NCBI GenBank assembly: GCA_036346275.1
Contig: CM070730.1
Coordinates: forward strand, 5,704,309 to 5,768,308
DNA from: Otatea glauca
Lineage: Eukaryota; Streptophyta; Magnoliopsida; Poales; Poaceae
Direction: 5' to 3'
Length of the DNA: 64,000 bases
A program made the translations under genes and the position numbers. Positions 1-12,289 of the stretch are shown piece after piece; within the stretch, counting starts at the first letter, position 1, and every line of letters begins with the position of its first letter. The notes beneath the pieces are model-generated. The model was given only the letters and a program-made list of their open reading frames with translations, had not been told where the DNA came from and ran no database searches.

Positions 1-849
1 CTAATAGAATGCAGCGAGCAGTCAAAAATAGAAGAACTTGGTTCGGTTGAAGAGGTGATGCTTAATGAAGAAAGTATGTTCCCTATGATCGGATCAGGAG
101 ACAACAAAGATAGCAACATATGGTTCTTTGATTCGGGTGCAAGCAACCATATGACAGGCTGCCGAGAGGTTTTTACATACCTTGATACTTCTGTCCGCGG
201 CTCTGTGAAGTTTGGCGATGGCTCGAACGTCAAGATTTGTGGCCGAGGCACCGTTCTGTTTCAAGGATTGTCGAAGGAGCATCGAGTGCTAACTCAGGTA
301 TATTATATACCTCTTCTTCGAAGCAATATCATAAGTCTGGGACTGTTAGATTAGCACGGACTCAAGACAGTGATCGAAGAAGGTATCATGCGTGTGTTTG
401 ATACTGAAAATAAGCTATTAGTTGAAGTACCAAGAGCACAGAATAGATTATATAGGCTCCAGCTACTCAGTGCTCAGCCGATGAGTCTTCTTACTGTTCA
501 CGGCTCAAAAGAGTGGCTTTGGCATGAGCGATTTGGTCATGTGAACTTTCGAGCCTTGCATGACATGTCGTGGATGAAGATGGTTGAAGGTATGCCGGGT
601 ATTGATCACGTTGAACAAGTCTGCGAAGCATGTCTGGCCGGGAAGCAACATCGGCCAACTTTTCTTAAAAGCATAGCATATCGAGAGACAGAACCACTTG
701 AATTAGTACATGCTGACTTATGTGGACCAATTACTCCGGCGACTCCAGGAGGAAAACGGTATTTCTTCTTAATGGTTGATGACTATTCTTGTTTCATGTG
801 GGCAGTGTTGATTGCTACAAAAGATGAGGCATTCAAACTTGTGAAGGCA
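1..849 (+). pseudogene. Ty1/copia polyprotein fragment (protease, GAG-pre-integrase, start of integrase)
   Basis: The frame is open from base 1, so the element starts left of the window. An aspartic protease motif (DSGASNHMTG) lies at about 133-162. In-frame TAG at 352-354 breaks the frame. After it come the GAG-pre-integrase zinc-binding residues (WHERFGHVN near 520, CEACLAGKQ near 625) and the start of the integrase core (HADLCGP, then MVDDYS). Similarity stops near 849, before the second catalytic Asp, and no reverse transcriptase follows. The frame then runs into unrelated sequence to a stop at 952-954. This is a dead, internally deleted retrotransposon copy. Family assignment is firm; the lineage within copia is not. 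Confidence 0.9.
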
Positions 850-931
850 CGGTGGTACAAACACCAGCACGCAACACCTCCCATCGGGGTGCTCCTCTCC
901 TGCCCTTCCAACTCGTCATTCGATGATGGTA

Positions 932-1400
932 GCATCGGGAGGAGGAGGCTGTAGTGTTAGCTAATCTTGATGTTCAGAGTTCGTTAGTTGGTTAGTTTGT
1001 TTGCAGTTTATGTTTTAAAGAGTCTGGAGTTTTGATATCTTCAGTATTTGATATCGTGTGGTATTAGGAGTCGAAGGTTTTGCGTGGTTGCCGGAAGGTG
1101 CACAGTAAACGGTTTAGATAGTTTGTTTTGGTTGCAGAGTTTGTGTCGGATTGAAGAGTTCTGGAGTTTGAGTTAGTTATTGTAATCTATAACCTATTTA
1201 AGCAATAGAGAGAAAACCTGAAAAGCTGCGCAGTATTGGCAGCACCAAATTTTGATCTCTTCTGTTTGTTGCTCTGTTATTACTTTTGGTGCTCTGCTCT
1301 GTGCGCAAGAAAAAAAACTCTGAAGAAAACTTCAAGTTTCTGCTATGTTGTCGCTCCAAACTTCAGAACTTGTGAGTCCTTGTGCTACCAAGTTCCAACA
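932..1400 (+). mobile_element. Probable polypurine tract and 3' LTR of the deleted copia element
   Basis: A purine-rich run (932-949, GGGAGGAGGAGG core) is followed at 950 by TGTAGTGTTAG, the arrangement expected at a PPT and LTR start. A TATA-like TATTTAAG lies at 1195-1202, fitting an LTR promoter. I placed the end at a CA near 1400, but no second LTR is in view and no target duplication could be checked, so the 3' limit is uncertain. The integrase fragment joins this region directly, which implies deletion of reverse transcriptase and RNase H. Confidence 0.45.
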
Positions 1401-1639
1401 TGTAGAAGCATCTCCACTGCCTTGCTCCTTCGATGGTCAACCGCAGCGACACCCCATCCTTGCCGATCTGGAGGAAAGTAGGGAGGGCATGGCTGCGATA
1501 GCAGCTACCTTTGGTCACCAGAGACTAGCAAGCCACTGGAGGGGAGGAGCTAGATGAGAGAATAGGGATTGGAAGGCGTATATTTGGTGGGTGAATGAAT
1601 GAGGATGTGACAACTAATTCGATCCGATACAACGAAAGA

Positions 1640-1990
1640 ATCCCAGAAGTGCAACAGTTAGTTTCTAAGCTTGCAACAATGTTTTGCTTCGGATGAGACA
1701 AATACAAAATCAACAAACAAAATGTGCAACAATTTTGAACAATTAAAGCAACAAATATAAGAACCTGTTGCAACAAAAATCAGCCTTGTTGCAAAAACAA
1801 AGAAATTATTGAAACATCTGCAACATCTGATACCTTGTGCTACAATATTCGGAAACAACTACTGTAACAACAAAATAACACCCGACTGCAACAAACAAGA
1901 TTTGGGAAATACACACTTCACAAACAAAAACACTTCTTGCAACATGGATAAAAGGAGTTGCAACAATTCGAGAAACGCATCCAACACACC
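1640..1990. repeat. Cluster of dispersed TGCAACA-type motifs
   Basis: About ten copies of TGCAAC or a one-base variant occur in 350 bp, irregularly spaced and mostly in the same orientation (for example near 1649, 1672, 1724, 1769, 1818, 1884, 1937 and 1959). There is no coding signal. Arrays of short subterminal motifs like this are typical of transposon ends such as CACTA or Mutator types, but I could not find matching terminal repeats. Confidence 0.5.
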
Positions 1991-3045
1991 TAACTCTTGG
2001 AGGAAGTGCCTAATGGTGGTAAAGCTTAGAGCTTGTCGGGGTAGGTCACAGAGACATCGACAAGGAACTCGTAGCAGCGGCGCTTAGTTGGTGCTCACAA
2101 AGGCCATGTCCTGGTGGCGACAGAGCTTGAGTGAGGCTCACAGAGGCTACTTACTGCTGGAGCTTGCAGAGTCCATGGCCGGCATCAACGGAGCTTCTCC
2201 GCTAACCCTAGCTCCCTCGGCGCTCCTCCTGGCTGCCACCGATTGCCTTGCCTGTCCGGAGAGAGTGTGAGAGAGAGAGAGAGCGCAAGGAGTGAGTGGA
2301 TGACTAGATAAGGCTTAAGTAGCTGTGGTGGAGAATTCACGTGGATGGGAATGCTGGACAGCTGGATAGCAGAAGAAAGAGACAGTCGATTTTTTTCTCC
2401 TGAGTTGGACGTCAGAGCCATAGCAATTCAATGTGTGTGAGTGTTACTTCATGTTGATTGAATGATCGGTGAGAATGAGATTCCTTCATGGTGTAGTTTC
2501 ACTTGAGGGCTTCAGGCACATGAAGCTTTTGCTTAACGTCCAATGCTCTTTGACTTGTGCGGCTGGATCAGTTCAGAGGCATCATGAACAGATCAGCACA
2601 TGAGTGCATGCAGTAGTACATATGTGCTCGATCTGTTTTAATTTGTGATTGTATTGTATGGCCAACGACTGAATGTTTGGTTGCTTCCACTATTGAGATG
2701 GAATCAACCCAGAACATTTCTAAGTCAATTCACGCTACCTACCCACAGGAGAATTACCTGCAGACTGACTTATTTAGTAATTAGACACACAGATGAAGCA
2801 AGCTAACTTCCAATGCAGCGCTAGCTATCAGTAGTACTTAATTGCTTCAACTCGCAACAACAAAAGCATGCCTATTCAATTTTACACATTCGGTAACATG
2901 CACGGGAGACCCTACAGTGGATACACAAAATGTTTAATGAACTCTAGCTGCGAGCTAGCTCAGTCTAATAGACTTCGACAGTGCAGTGCAGTGCAGTTGT
3001 ATACACTAGCACAGTACTCTCTCCATTTTGCTATATTCATCCATG
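1991..3045. other. Intergenic, no gene recognised
   Basis: Mixed sequence with a short GA tract near 2268-2282. The open frames here have no recognisable family and no gene-like structure. I see no RNA gene. Confidence 0.5.
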
Positions 3046-3196
3046 GCTTCGGGATTATCCATCAACATAATCTCGAATATAGTCATTACGATTTTGTTTT
3101 TGCTCTCTACCTATACTTAAATGCTTCAGGATTATCCATCGACATAATCTAGAATACAGTCATTACGATTTTTTTGCTCTCTATGTCTACTTAAAT
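3046..3196. repeat. Two-copy tandem repeat of about 77 and 74 bp
   Basis: The unit starting GCTTCGGGATTATCCATC at 3046 is repeated at 3123 with about 90 percent identity. A third start (AAATGCTT) appears near 3193 and then diverges. Noncoding. Confidence 0.75.
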
Positions 3197-5000
3197 GCTT
3201 TAAAAGAGGTTGAGTGATTATGATATGCCATTTAATAGGGGTATGTATTGTCATTTTCTCATTAAGTGTTTCTTAAACTTGGTGTTCCGTGATTTAGATG
3301 TAGTGTTGTACTACAAATTAACCAACCTTTTTGTACTGTACTATGTAAACAACTTAAAAGGCAGGACCTGAATGAATGAAGCTAGCTTTCTCAAATGCGA
3401 AAAGCTAGTCAGAAAATAAGTCGAAGAAGCTCTTGCTTGCATTGGTGCGCGCGGTAATCAAGGGACGACGCGTGAAGCAAGCAACGTGACCTTACCTTGA
3501 ACGCACTGCAGAAGACGAGCAATTAACTCATAACTGCAATAAGAGAGTATCAATTAGAGAGAGAGAAGGACTTCAATCTTTGGGAAGCATAATTTAGTAG
3601 TAAGAGTTTGCGCATCGATCGGCCGGAAGGGTACGTGGGCTTGCGCGCGTTTCAAGTCCCACTCACGAATCGGAGCACATGCCCAACCAACGGAGCCACC
3701 AGTTGATCACATGTGTTTATGTTTACTTACCCCGGGAGCCCTCTTCGATCGATGTGATGTGGAATCCATCCATGCATGTAACCATTTGACTCCATCGATT
3801 TTTAAAGTACTAGTGCATGGCTAAGAATTCATTAATTAGTGAAGCAAATGTAGTGGTACGGGCTTCATCGGAGTCTAGTTTCTTACCTGTCATTTTGTTT
3901 TGGCTATATATATAGCTGGGATAATGCAATATGCAGCGAGAGATGCTAGCACGCAACTATATATCGTTCCTTCATTTGCGGATCTTATGCCTGCATTGGT
4001 CAAATGATTCGGTGATTTAAGCAGCTAGCCACAGTTGAGGTTCTGGGAAGAGCATCGGTAAAATGGGGAGAAACTGGTCAATGTGTACGTTATGCAGTCC
4101 GTATGACTAATGCTGCTGGCTAGGGCATCATCTTTCAGTAAAATGGATGTTCTCCTACTCCATATTGTTCTTTAATTATATAGTTCATTTCATCCATCTA
4201 GCCTGCCTGCTGACTTATGGAATTTGTTTTTTGTTTTTGGGCTAGACGCTAGTAGCTATCTCGATCATCCCCAGCTACATGCTGAAAATGTACATTGCCG
4301 TATATATTCCAGTAACTACATATGTACACAACGATTCCAAAATACAAAGGGAATTAATCAACTCGGAAGGATGCTGCAAATAACTAGGTTACAGTACACA
4401 AATTAAAACCATGATTCGTCGCAAAAATAATAAAAAAAAACCATGAACACATCACAGGGGTGGTAAGGCAGTATTACAGCTAGCTAGGCAGCTAATGGGC
4501 TGCATAAGCATGCAGCGGCATCCTGCAGGCGGGCACGTGTGGCGGCACGAGTACTCTAGCGCAGCACGGAGTCCTACGTACTTACTCCCTCCAATTCCGT
4601 ATACATATGTCAATTTAGTTTTGGGATTTTGTTTTTAAATACATATCATTCTATACTTTTAAATTAACTTTTTATTTTTTTTTCTTTAGTACATACTACT
4701 ATTCATTACTATTTACTACTATAAAGTAGAGTAATACACACAATCTAAAAGCAATAGGTGACATGATGAAGAGGACGATTCAACCATTTCTATAGGCGTC
4801 TTAATTGAAGGACAAAATTCTAAAATATGAGGGGTAGCTAGCTAGCTAGCTAGGTTACTGCCACTGCCAGCCGCACGGCACAGCACAAGATCCGAACGCG
4901 CGACTTTCCACGCAATCTCACTGACTACCAGTCGCTCGCGATCTTTCTGTGCTTCATTCCACCTCCCAGTCCTAGCTAGTTCTACACTCCTACAGTCCTA
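3197..5000. other. Intergenic, upstream flank of the peroxidase gene
   Basis: AT-rich, no gene recognised. A CTCCCTCC start near 4585 looks like one end of a grass MITE, but its partner end is not clear. A GCTA repeat lies at about 4838-4855. Confidence 0.4.
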
Positions 5001-5008
5001 CCTGCCAC

Positions 5009-5014
5009 TATATA
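5009..5014 (+). promoter_or_regulatory. TATA box of the peroxidase gene
   Basis: TATATA in the context CACTATATAGCC, about 275 bp before the start codon. This implies a transcript start near 5040 and a 5' leader of roughly 245 bp that contains a GA microsatellite at about 5088-5107. Inferred from sequence only. Confidence 0.5.
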
Positions 5015-5286
5015 GCCGAGCACCATTCTTCGTGCGGCTTCGCGATCCATGCGTCCCACAGTTCGGCATACGTTAGAGTGCATCGAGAGATAGAGAGAGA
5101 GAGAGAGTTAGTACAAGTCGTCTGCGCATCGATCGATCTCACGATTCTCACCACCTGCTGCTTGCCGCTGCTGCATATAGCTAGCTAGTCCAGCACATGC
5201 ACTGTGCTGTCCAGGCCAACAAGTAGTAGTGGTATACTACGCCAACACGAAGATTGGGAAGCAGCGCGCGATCAGGTGCTAGATCG

Positions 5287-7774
5287 ATGCAGACGGCCGG
5301 GTCCGGGTCCCGCTCCGGCGCTGTGCTGGTCGCTGCCGTCGTGGTTCTGGTGTCGTTGGCCGCGTGCTGCCGCGGGCAGCAGCTGGAGAACAACCACTAC
5401 GCCGGCAAGTGCGGCAACGCGAGCGTGGAGGGCATCATCCAGGGGCTCGTCCAGGCCCGCATGGTCTGGGACAAGAGGATGGTCGCCGGCCTCGTCCACA
5501 TGCTCTTCCACGACTGCTTCGTCGCCGTGCGTACCAATACCATCCACTGCTTGCTGCATGCTGCACTCCACTAATCCAATTCGATTTACTACTTTTTTGG
5601 TTTATCATATCATTATCAGGGGTGCGATGCGTCGATCCTGCTGGACGGGCCCAACACGGAGAAGACGGCACCGCAAAACAACGGTATCTTCGGTTACGAC
5701 CTCATCGACGACATCAAGGCGGCGCTGGAGACCGCCTGCCCCGGCGTCGTCTCCTGCGCCGACATCATCGTAGCCGCCACCAGAGACGCCGTTGCCTTGG
5801 TAACTAACAGCATTATTTGGGTCTTGCCCATTGCAAATCGAAGCAGATGCAGAAACTGCTTAATTTATGGGAATTTTTACTCCGTTATAGTATACCAACT
5901 AAGTACGGAGCGAGTGGTTTTAACTGTTTGGCTATCACATTACTCCATTACAACTATTACTCGAAGTAGTATCAAATATCAATTATTAGGAGTAATTCCG
6001 TAGACTATTTCGAAGTGATAAATGTGAATCGTAAGTTAATGTGTAATATTATTGGCACATGCATGCATGTAGGCAGGGGGACCTAGCTACCAAGTGCAGC
6101 TGGGAAGAAGGGACGGCATGGTTTCGCAAGCGTGGATGGCGAGCCAGCTGCCGGCGCCGAACGTCGACATCCCGACGGCGATAGACATGTTCTCCAAGAA
6201 GGGCCTCAACAGCTTCGACATGGCCATCCTCATGGGTATGCCCCTGCGTTTAGTTTACCGGCTATCTTTAGTTATATGCCTCATTCTTCTTCTTCTTCTT
6301 CTTCTTCTTCTTCTTCTTCTTCTTCTTCTTCTTCTACATGTTTTTAATTACTACATGCTACTAGTAAATAAACTGTGTTCAAGGACCGCCCATGTGCATG
6401 CGTTTTCTTTATAATTACTTTGAGATTGTGGCTCTTGCTAGTATTAACTTAATTAGTTAGACTATTTTGGCTGGTGCAAAAAAGAACAGTTTAGTGGATG
6501 GAATATCTATGGGTTGGCCAGGCCTAATTAACCTTGTAGTACAGTAGTAGTACCGTCAAGCTTGGTAATGATAGAACTAGTACTAGTACATCTCAATGTA
6601 GTGCAAAACCATCAGTAGCTCTCATCACGGTATATATGATTGTTTACTAATCAATTCTGTTGATTGAGATCTGAGTGCTCAAAATGCAATTAAACACATT
6701 GGTAATGGGAACAGTAAGAATCACGACTAACACACGCATTCCTATGCCCAAATCAACTAGGGTAGGTAAAAAATTCAAATCTTTAAAAATCCAAGGCATA
6801 CATACAATGTAGCATGCTTGTTTGGTTCGTGCCTATAACACTGTCGCAACTGAGTTAATTTAGACGATGCGTAGCTTGCCACAAAAAGTGTGGTGGCTAC
6901 CACAAGTGAGAAAATTAGCTAAGAAGTTGAGTTTATGACAAATAAGCTACAATTGTGTTGTATAACCAAACACATGTTCCACACGCCTAAGAAACTATAG
7001 CGTAAGGTTAAAGATGGTGGTAAGATAAGGCATCAACCAAAAACCTCACATCACAGAGAAGCATTACTACTTTCGTTGATTTTTATAAGACACCGTTTGA
7101 TTTGGTACGGTCTTCGAAGTTGAACTTTGACTATTAATTTTTTTTATAATATTTTGTTCATAACTACAAAATTATAAACATAGGAAAGTTCTTTCAAATA
7201 TGAATCCAACATAATCACTTTTGTGTTATATAATCTATATATTGTTGCACCAATTGTTAGTTAAAGTTTATAAACTTATAATCTCGAAATGTTTAAGCGC
7301 CTTATAAAAATCATGTAATTTGCCGGTTTAATTCTTTGGTGCATATATGTATGCATGCATGCAGGCGCCCACACGGTGGGGGTGACGCACTGCTCGGTGA
7401 TCCACGACCGGCTGTACAACTACAACGGCACCGGCGCGGCGGACCCGTCGATGGACCCGCTGTACGCGTGGATCCTGAAAACGTACGCGTGCCAACAGGG
7501 CCAGTCCTTCGACAACATTGTCTACCTCGACGACCCCGGCAGCATCCTCACGTTCGACAAGAGCTACTACAACCAGATCCAACTCCACCGCGGCGTACTC
7601 GCCGTCGACCAGGCGCTCGGCGAATGCAGCGCCACCGCCTGGATGGTGCAGTTCCTCGCCTCCACCGACTTCTTCCCATCCATGTTCTCCTACGCCGTCA
7701 ACAAGCTCTCCGCCGTCGAGGTCAAGACCGGCACCGACGGCGAGATCAGGAACAACTGCCGGAGGACCAACTAA
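5287..7774 (+). CDS. Class III (secretory) peroxidase, four exons
   Basis: Exons 5287-5526, 5620-5799, 6073-6235 and 7365-7774 give 330 residues. All introns are GT/AG and the phases join correctly. The ATG at 5287 opens a signal peptide with a hydrophobic core at residues 11-27, probably cut before Gln31, so the enzyme is secreted or vacuolar. Family features: distal His75 in FHDCFV, GCDAS at 81-85, SCADI at 125-129, LGRRDG at 150-155, the Pro of LPAP, and proximal His197 in GAHTVG. The eight conserved cysteines are present, with one extra in GEC. The family oxidises phenolics with hydrogen peroxide in cell walls. Odd point: the position of the catalytic distal arginine, four residues before the distal His, is His71 (CAC). 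Activity may therefore differ from the norm. The family call is secure; the substrate is unknown. Confidence 0.93.
6284..6335. repeat. (TTC)n microsatellite in peroxidase intron 3
   Basis: An uninterrupted run of about 17 TTC units, about 50 bp after the exon 3 splice donor. It forms a pyrimidine tract in the transcript and is probably polymorphic. Confidence 0.95.
6813..6976. mobile_element. Possible short MITE in peroxidase intron 3
   Basis: Loosely inverted ends: TGTTTGGTTCGTGCC near 6820 and ATAACCAAACACATG near 6962. No clear target duplication. The GTTTGGTT-type end is common in grass Tourist-like elements. Confidence 0.35.
7066..7316. mobile_element. Stowaway-like MITE in peroxidase intron 3
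   Basis: The left end reads TTGATTTTTATAAGACACC (7076-7094). The right end, read on the other strand, gives TGATTTTTATAAGGCGC. The element is about 250 bp and AT-rich inside. Its right end lies about 50 bp before the exon 4 acceptor. Superfamily is inferred from the ends only. Confidence 0.55.
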
Positions 7775-8972
7775 ACTGAAGAGTTAATGCATGCTGGATG
7801 GCTACTCTAGCTAGAACTAAAGATCAAACAAGAGAGAATATATGACCACACCGCCACCCATTCATTCTTTTGCCTCTGTCAATGATTTTTACACGGTTCT
7901 ACTATAGTTAAATTTGAGTAAAGATTTAGTCATTTTACTGGAGTACTAGCTAGCAGTGTTTTTCGTGTATAATTCTGATTCTTTTGTACGTGGCTGGTAT
8001 AAAAATAAGGCAACATTCCATGATGTAACAACCTATTGTTGTTTTCCCAGATCAGATCGAGCATACCAGCTAATTTAGGATTCTCAAAGGAAATGAAAAC
8101 GAGAAATTCTACTTCCTCTCAAGAACAATACGGACCGATTTAATTACCTCCCAAAAACGGCAAGAATGTCAATTGCCAAGTTACTCTATAACCTAAGGGC
8201 ACTAATTAAGCTTATCAAAGAGAAATAATATGATGCCAATTGATCAGAAAACCATGCATGGTTTACGGTACCATTCACCTCTACTAGCTGTTGTCATGTG
8301 TAATGGTAGAGGGTACCAATCTCATGATCCGATGGCGGAAAATTCAAGGCCGGAAGCCAAATTAGTCAATGCGCGTCTTCAAGAGCCTAGAACTAATAAG
8401 AAGCCAAAATGCTGCCGTATTACAGAATGCAGTAGAGTGCATCCCGAGACTGAGAGAGGCCTGTGCTCCCCCACCCAGATGAGATGCAACCTTGGTGAGG
8501 CGTAAGAATCTTCAATCTCACGAAAGCTCAGCTGCTCAGGCCATTTTCTTATCCCGCGCACGGCGCACCTTGTCCAAGCCTTGAACCAGCCGCCGTCCGC
8601 GCAGCGCACGCTCCAGCCCAAGCCCCCCTCGCACAGTCGGTGTCCTAATTCAGCGGTATTACATTCTCTGTTTCTGTGCAGTAGATACATTTGAAATACT
8701 GTACGCTCTTCAAAAGAATCCAAGCTGCAGTATAAAATGCAATCTTAGGACCATATAAGGCACAAGAAAAATCGAACCGTAACATTCCCTGGCACAAATA
8801 CACAAGACGTTGCTTCAGGAATGGTCAACAGCTAGCCCAAACTCCAGCTGAGCAGTGTAAACAACTCAAGTTGTTATTCTATCACCATTTTTATCACCAT
8901 CTTTAAACCACATTTCTATCTTCTGCAAGTTGATCGACATGATTCATTTTATTTCCCCATCTTAACAATTTA
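7775..8972. other. Intergenic between peroxidase and co-chaperonin genes
   Basis: The peroxidase 3' region followed by sequence without a recognisable gene. A 114-residue open frame on the minus strand (8379-8723) has no family features. The two genes converge here. Confidence 0.45.
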
Positions 8973-9205
8973 GGGTGTATTTGGTTGGTGAGATAAGATT
9001 GAATGGACTGAAATAATCCTATACCATTTGGTTCCGTTGTTTTGGATGAATGGAATAGTTCAGCATTTATACGGAATATTCCTCAAATTTATATCTCATC
9101 ATCCAGAATGAGATGGTCCCATTCAAACAACCAAACACATGGAAGAATTTTTTCTTAAACCATCTCGTACATGTACCCACTTAGTACAAACAACCAAACA
9201 CACCC
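8973..9205. mobile_element. Tourist-like (PIF/Harbinger) MITE
   Basis: A 233-bp element with 15-bp terminal inverted repeats (GGGTGTATTTGGTTG and its complement, one mismatch). It is bounded by TTA at 8970-8972 and 9206-9208, the 3-bp target duplication of the PIF/Harbinger group. It sits about 200 bp beyond the stop codon of the co-chaperonin gene and could lie in its 3' UTR. Confidence 0.85.
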
Positions 9206-9411
9206 TTAAGAGACCACAGTGTAACTGTAGTTTAAGATGAAGATTAACGTATGGCAGTTTATGGCAGCCAAAATTCACTGGTCACTAAGACTCGTCAAAT
9301 TGTTGAATTCATGAACATCAAATGACAGACAAGAAATTTGGGACTAGCTCTAGCCCGTGGGATTGGAAAGGCATTGGAGGATAGGCGCACAAGGAAAATT
9401 CAGAGAAAAAT

Positions 9412-12289
9412 TCATTCGACGACGGCTAACAGATCCGACTCCCGGCAGAAGCAGTGCTTCTCGTCTGTACCCAAGTCAACCTGCAGGTATGCATCCACAC
9501 AATGAGCAGTCACTTAACTGGAATCAAAAGGTTTTGTCCTCAGAATAAGGCCACAAAATACTTTCAGTTAGAAGAGATTCTGAGTACCTCGTAAGCATTT
9601 ATGTCTGAGAAGAGAACCTGCAACAATCACACACAACACTTGGTTAGAAAATTCTGGATGCTAGATCTTACTTGGATAAAAGAACACAGATGGGACGACT
9701 TTGTCAACTGGAGAAGCTGGTAGCAGAAAATAATAAGTTTTTGGCAAGTGTGTGTGCACAAAGCATTCTAGCAGGACTGCAGGAGGGCAAAATAGATACT
9801 GAAATAAAGGTCAGAAAAGTAAAAATGAAGCAGACGTTGTTTCATATTTATGTAGCATATCATGTTCGTATCATCTAAGCAGATTGCAGTAGCAAACAAC
9901 ATGTACTACAGTATTTCTCTAAGATTGGAGTTAGTTCCCTTAACATGAATTTGCTCAAAAAACAAAGGCACTGCTCAACTTTCATAAAGTTAAACAGACA
10001 TTTGAAATTCAATGCAGCATTCTTTGGGGCGGTTAACATGTCATACATGCTGGTTTCTTTCCAAGAAAGCTCAGTACATCTTGCCCTATAACACAGCAAA
10101 AAACTTGAATATGCTACTTATCGGTATAGCAATATCCTATATAACACCACTAAGCCAAAAAGAAAAGAAAAGCTAATAGCTTGCACAGGAGCCCATGTTG
10201 TTACACAAGCTTCAAGGATATCTTGCTAATCATTTAGGTCATCTCCACCTAGTCTTAAGCATACAAGGAAATTCGGTAATGGGCAACTATTTGCTCTGTT
10301 ATAAGGTGTCAAACATAAGATAATGCATCGTTGCTGGGTGGTTGCAGTTTGCAGGTTAGCACAAATGTATTTTTTCAGACATTGAGCCACTGTTTAAGTT
10401 TCTACCTGGTTATGTGAGCCACAACAATGGCCGGCACTAAAAGGAGTGAAAAGTAGCTCACTAAAGGGGTGGTATCTAAACAGCAGATTGCATTTTCTTA
10501 CGGACGAAGTGTGCCACAACCACAACTTGTGTTGGTAAGTACAGGTCAAAGTAACCACACCCTCAAACTGAAAATTATCATCCATCCGTTTACCGTGCAA
10601 GGGGCAATGTGCAAGCATAGAATGGTATTGTTATTTAAAAGGAGAAATAGTACTCCTAAAGTATAAACTCGATTCACATGCAAGCATAAGATGCTTCTTT
10701 GTTGGTACACATAAGAGCTCGGGCAGGCATCAAGAAGAGTTCCATACTTCCATGAGAAAAAGAAGAAATATTTTGCTTACCTTCTTTCCAGCTTCGACTT
10801 CACTGACATCAGCACCAACCGATAAAATCTGGCATGAACAGTGCAACATAGTGGGACTACAGCCTGATGAAGTTAAATACTACAGGAGCAGCTTATAGTG
10901 CCTTATGATCTTACCTCACCCATCAAATATCTCTCGAACTTAACAGCAGATTTTGGTAGCAGGACTCCTCCAGCAGATTTCTGCAGGTATCAAACAGTTT
11001 TCTTGGAACAATCAGCTAGATGAAAAAATAATCTGCTCCAAATAATTTTAGCAATAACATCAGAATACCAAGTAGCAAGTACAAGATTTCCTGGGAATAT
11101 ACAGTGATACAGCCATAGGAAAGCAAATTTTGCAGCAGTTGCTTCTATAAAAACAAGGCTATCGAATGATTGCTATCCTCTGAAAAAGTGGAGGTGCCAT
11201 GCTAACCAATCCACAGAATGCCAAACTATCCACACTCAAGGATAGGCACTGCAAAATTTTGTTGGAGTCCTAACAGCTGAATAAGAAGTTCGCAATATTG
11301 TAGTCTGCCCTACAATCTCTTGGCACAGCACTAAACGGATCAAAAGCTTAGTGAAAATAAAATACAGCAACACACATGGCATCTACATATAGATATAATC
11401 TAAAAAACGAACATATCCAAGGGAATACAGTCTGACTGTCGTACCATGTCTGTCCATCAATTTTACCCTTGAGCATTTTTCTGCACACATTTCAAATCCC
11501 CACTCACCAGTGGTGCTTTGTAAGCCAAATAACTACTGTGCTTAGGGTTTAAGTTGTACTCTTCAGCGCATCCAAGTTATGAATGTTTATAAGCCACCTT
11601 AGCATGTAATTTCATGCATATAATTCAAATTCCAGCTTAACTGAATTGAAACAGTTTAGAAACTGGGGAAAAATTTACAACTCTGTTAAATATTTAACTA
11701 CTAATGCGAAAAAAGCGATAATTGAAGTCTGAATTTATTAAACATTTTCCCTAATCAAAACCTTCCTAAATTTCTGAGTCGTTAGTTCATCAGTGTACAG
11801 TGTTCACTTACAAACTAGAATGACCAAATGCTCACAAGCCACACCAGAGCTAACGCTAAGTCTATATTATTAAAAGGATTCATTCAACTAGAAGCATTCA
11901 GAGTGGGAACTAAACACAACCAACCGGCAAACAACCAATCTAAACATTTGGCAAACCAAAAGGACATTGGCTCGCAGTGGAGTGGTAGAGACCTCAGGGA
12001 TCTGCTCGAGACGGACGAGCACCCGGTCGGATTGCGGCGCCACCTGACGAAAACCAACGCAAGCAACAGAGCGTCAGACCTCAGAACCCTAACCAAAACA
12101 CTCTGGAACTAGAAATAGAGGCATCTATCTCGGTGGCGCAGTCACCTTGGAGGGGTCGTACTTGAGGGCGGCAACGCGGAGAACGGAGGTGGCGCGGCGA
12201 CCGGGGGAGGCGGCAAGCGGTCTGCGGCTGCTGCCGGCGGCTCCGTGGAGTAGGAAGGGCGAGGCAGCGGCGAGGAGGGATGGGGCCAT
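9412..12289 (-). CDS. CPN10: Chloroplast 10 kDa co-chaperonin (GroES/Cpn10 type), six exons
   Basis: Exons in order on the minus strand: 12289-12146, 12043-11993, 10980-10915, 10828-10781, 9617-9588 and 9480-9412. They total 408 bp, or 135 residues. Every junction is GT/AG and phase 0. Exon 1 gives an Ala/Ser/Arg-rich chloroplast transit peptide (residues 1 to about 40). The GroES fold follows: DRVLVRLEQIPE, then EKSAGGVLLPKS (the mobile-loop region that contacts the chaperonin ring), KFERYLMGE, VLFSDINAYE, and a C-terminus ending in SDLLAVVE. In the family it caps Cpn60 rings in the stroma. I chose ATG 12289 because it opens the transit peptide. An in-frame ATG at 12478 would add 63 residues unlike a targeting signal. 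Four exons are 66 bp or shorter. No damage seen. Confidence 0.93.

Noticed and set aside
5254..5286. Upstream extension of the peroxidase from 5254
   Set aside because: Position 5254 is TTG. The first ATG in frame is 5287 and directly opens the signal peptide.
6094..6414. Open frame with a long Leu or Ser run
   Set aside because: It is the reading of exon 3 into the (TTC)n microsatellite of intron 3, not a protein.
8379..8723. 114-residue minus-strand open frame
   Set aside because: No recognisable domain, no splice context and no conserved composition.
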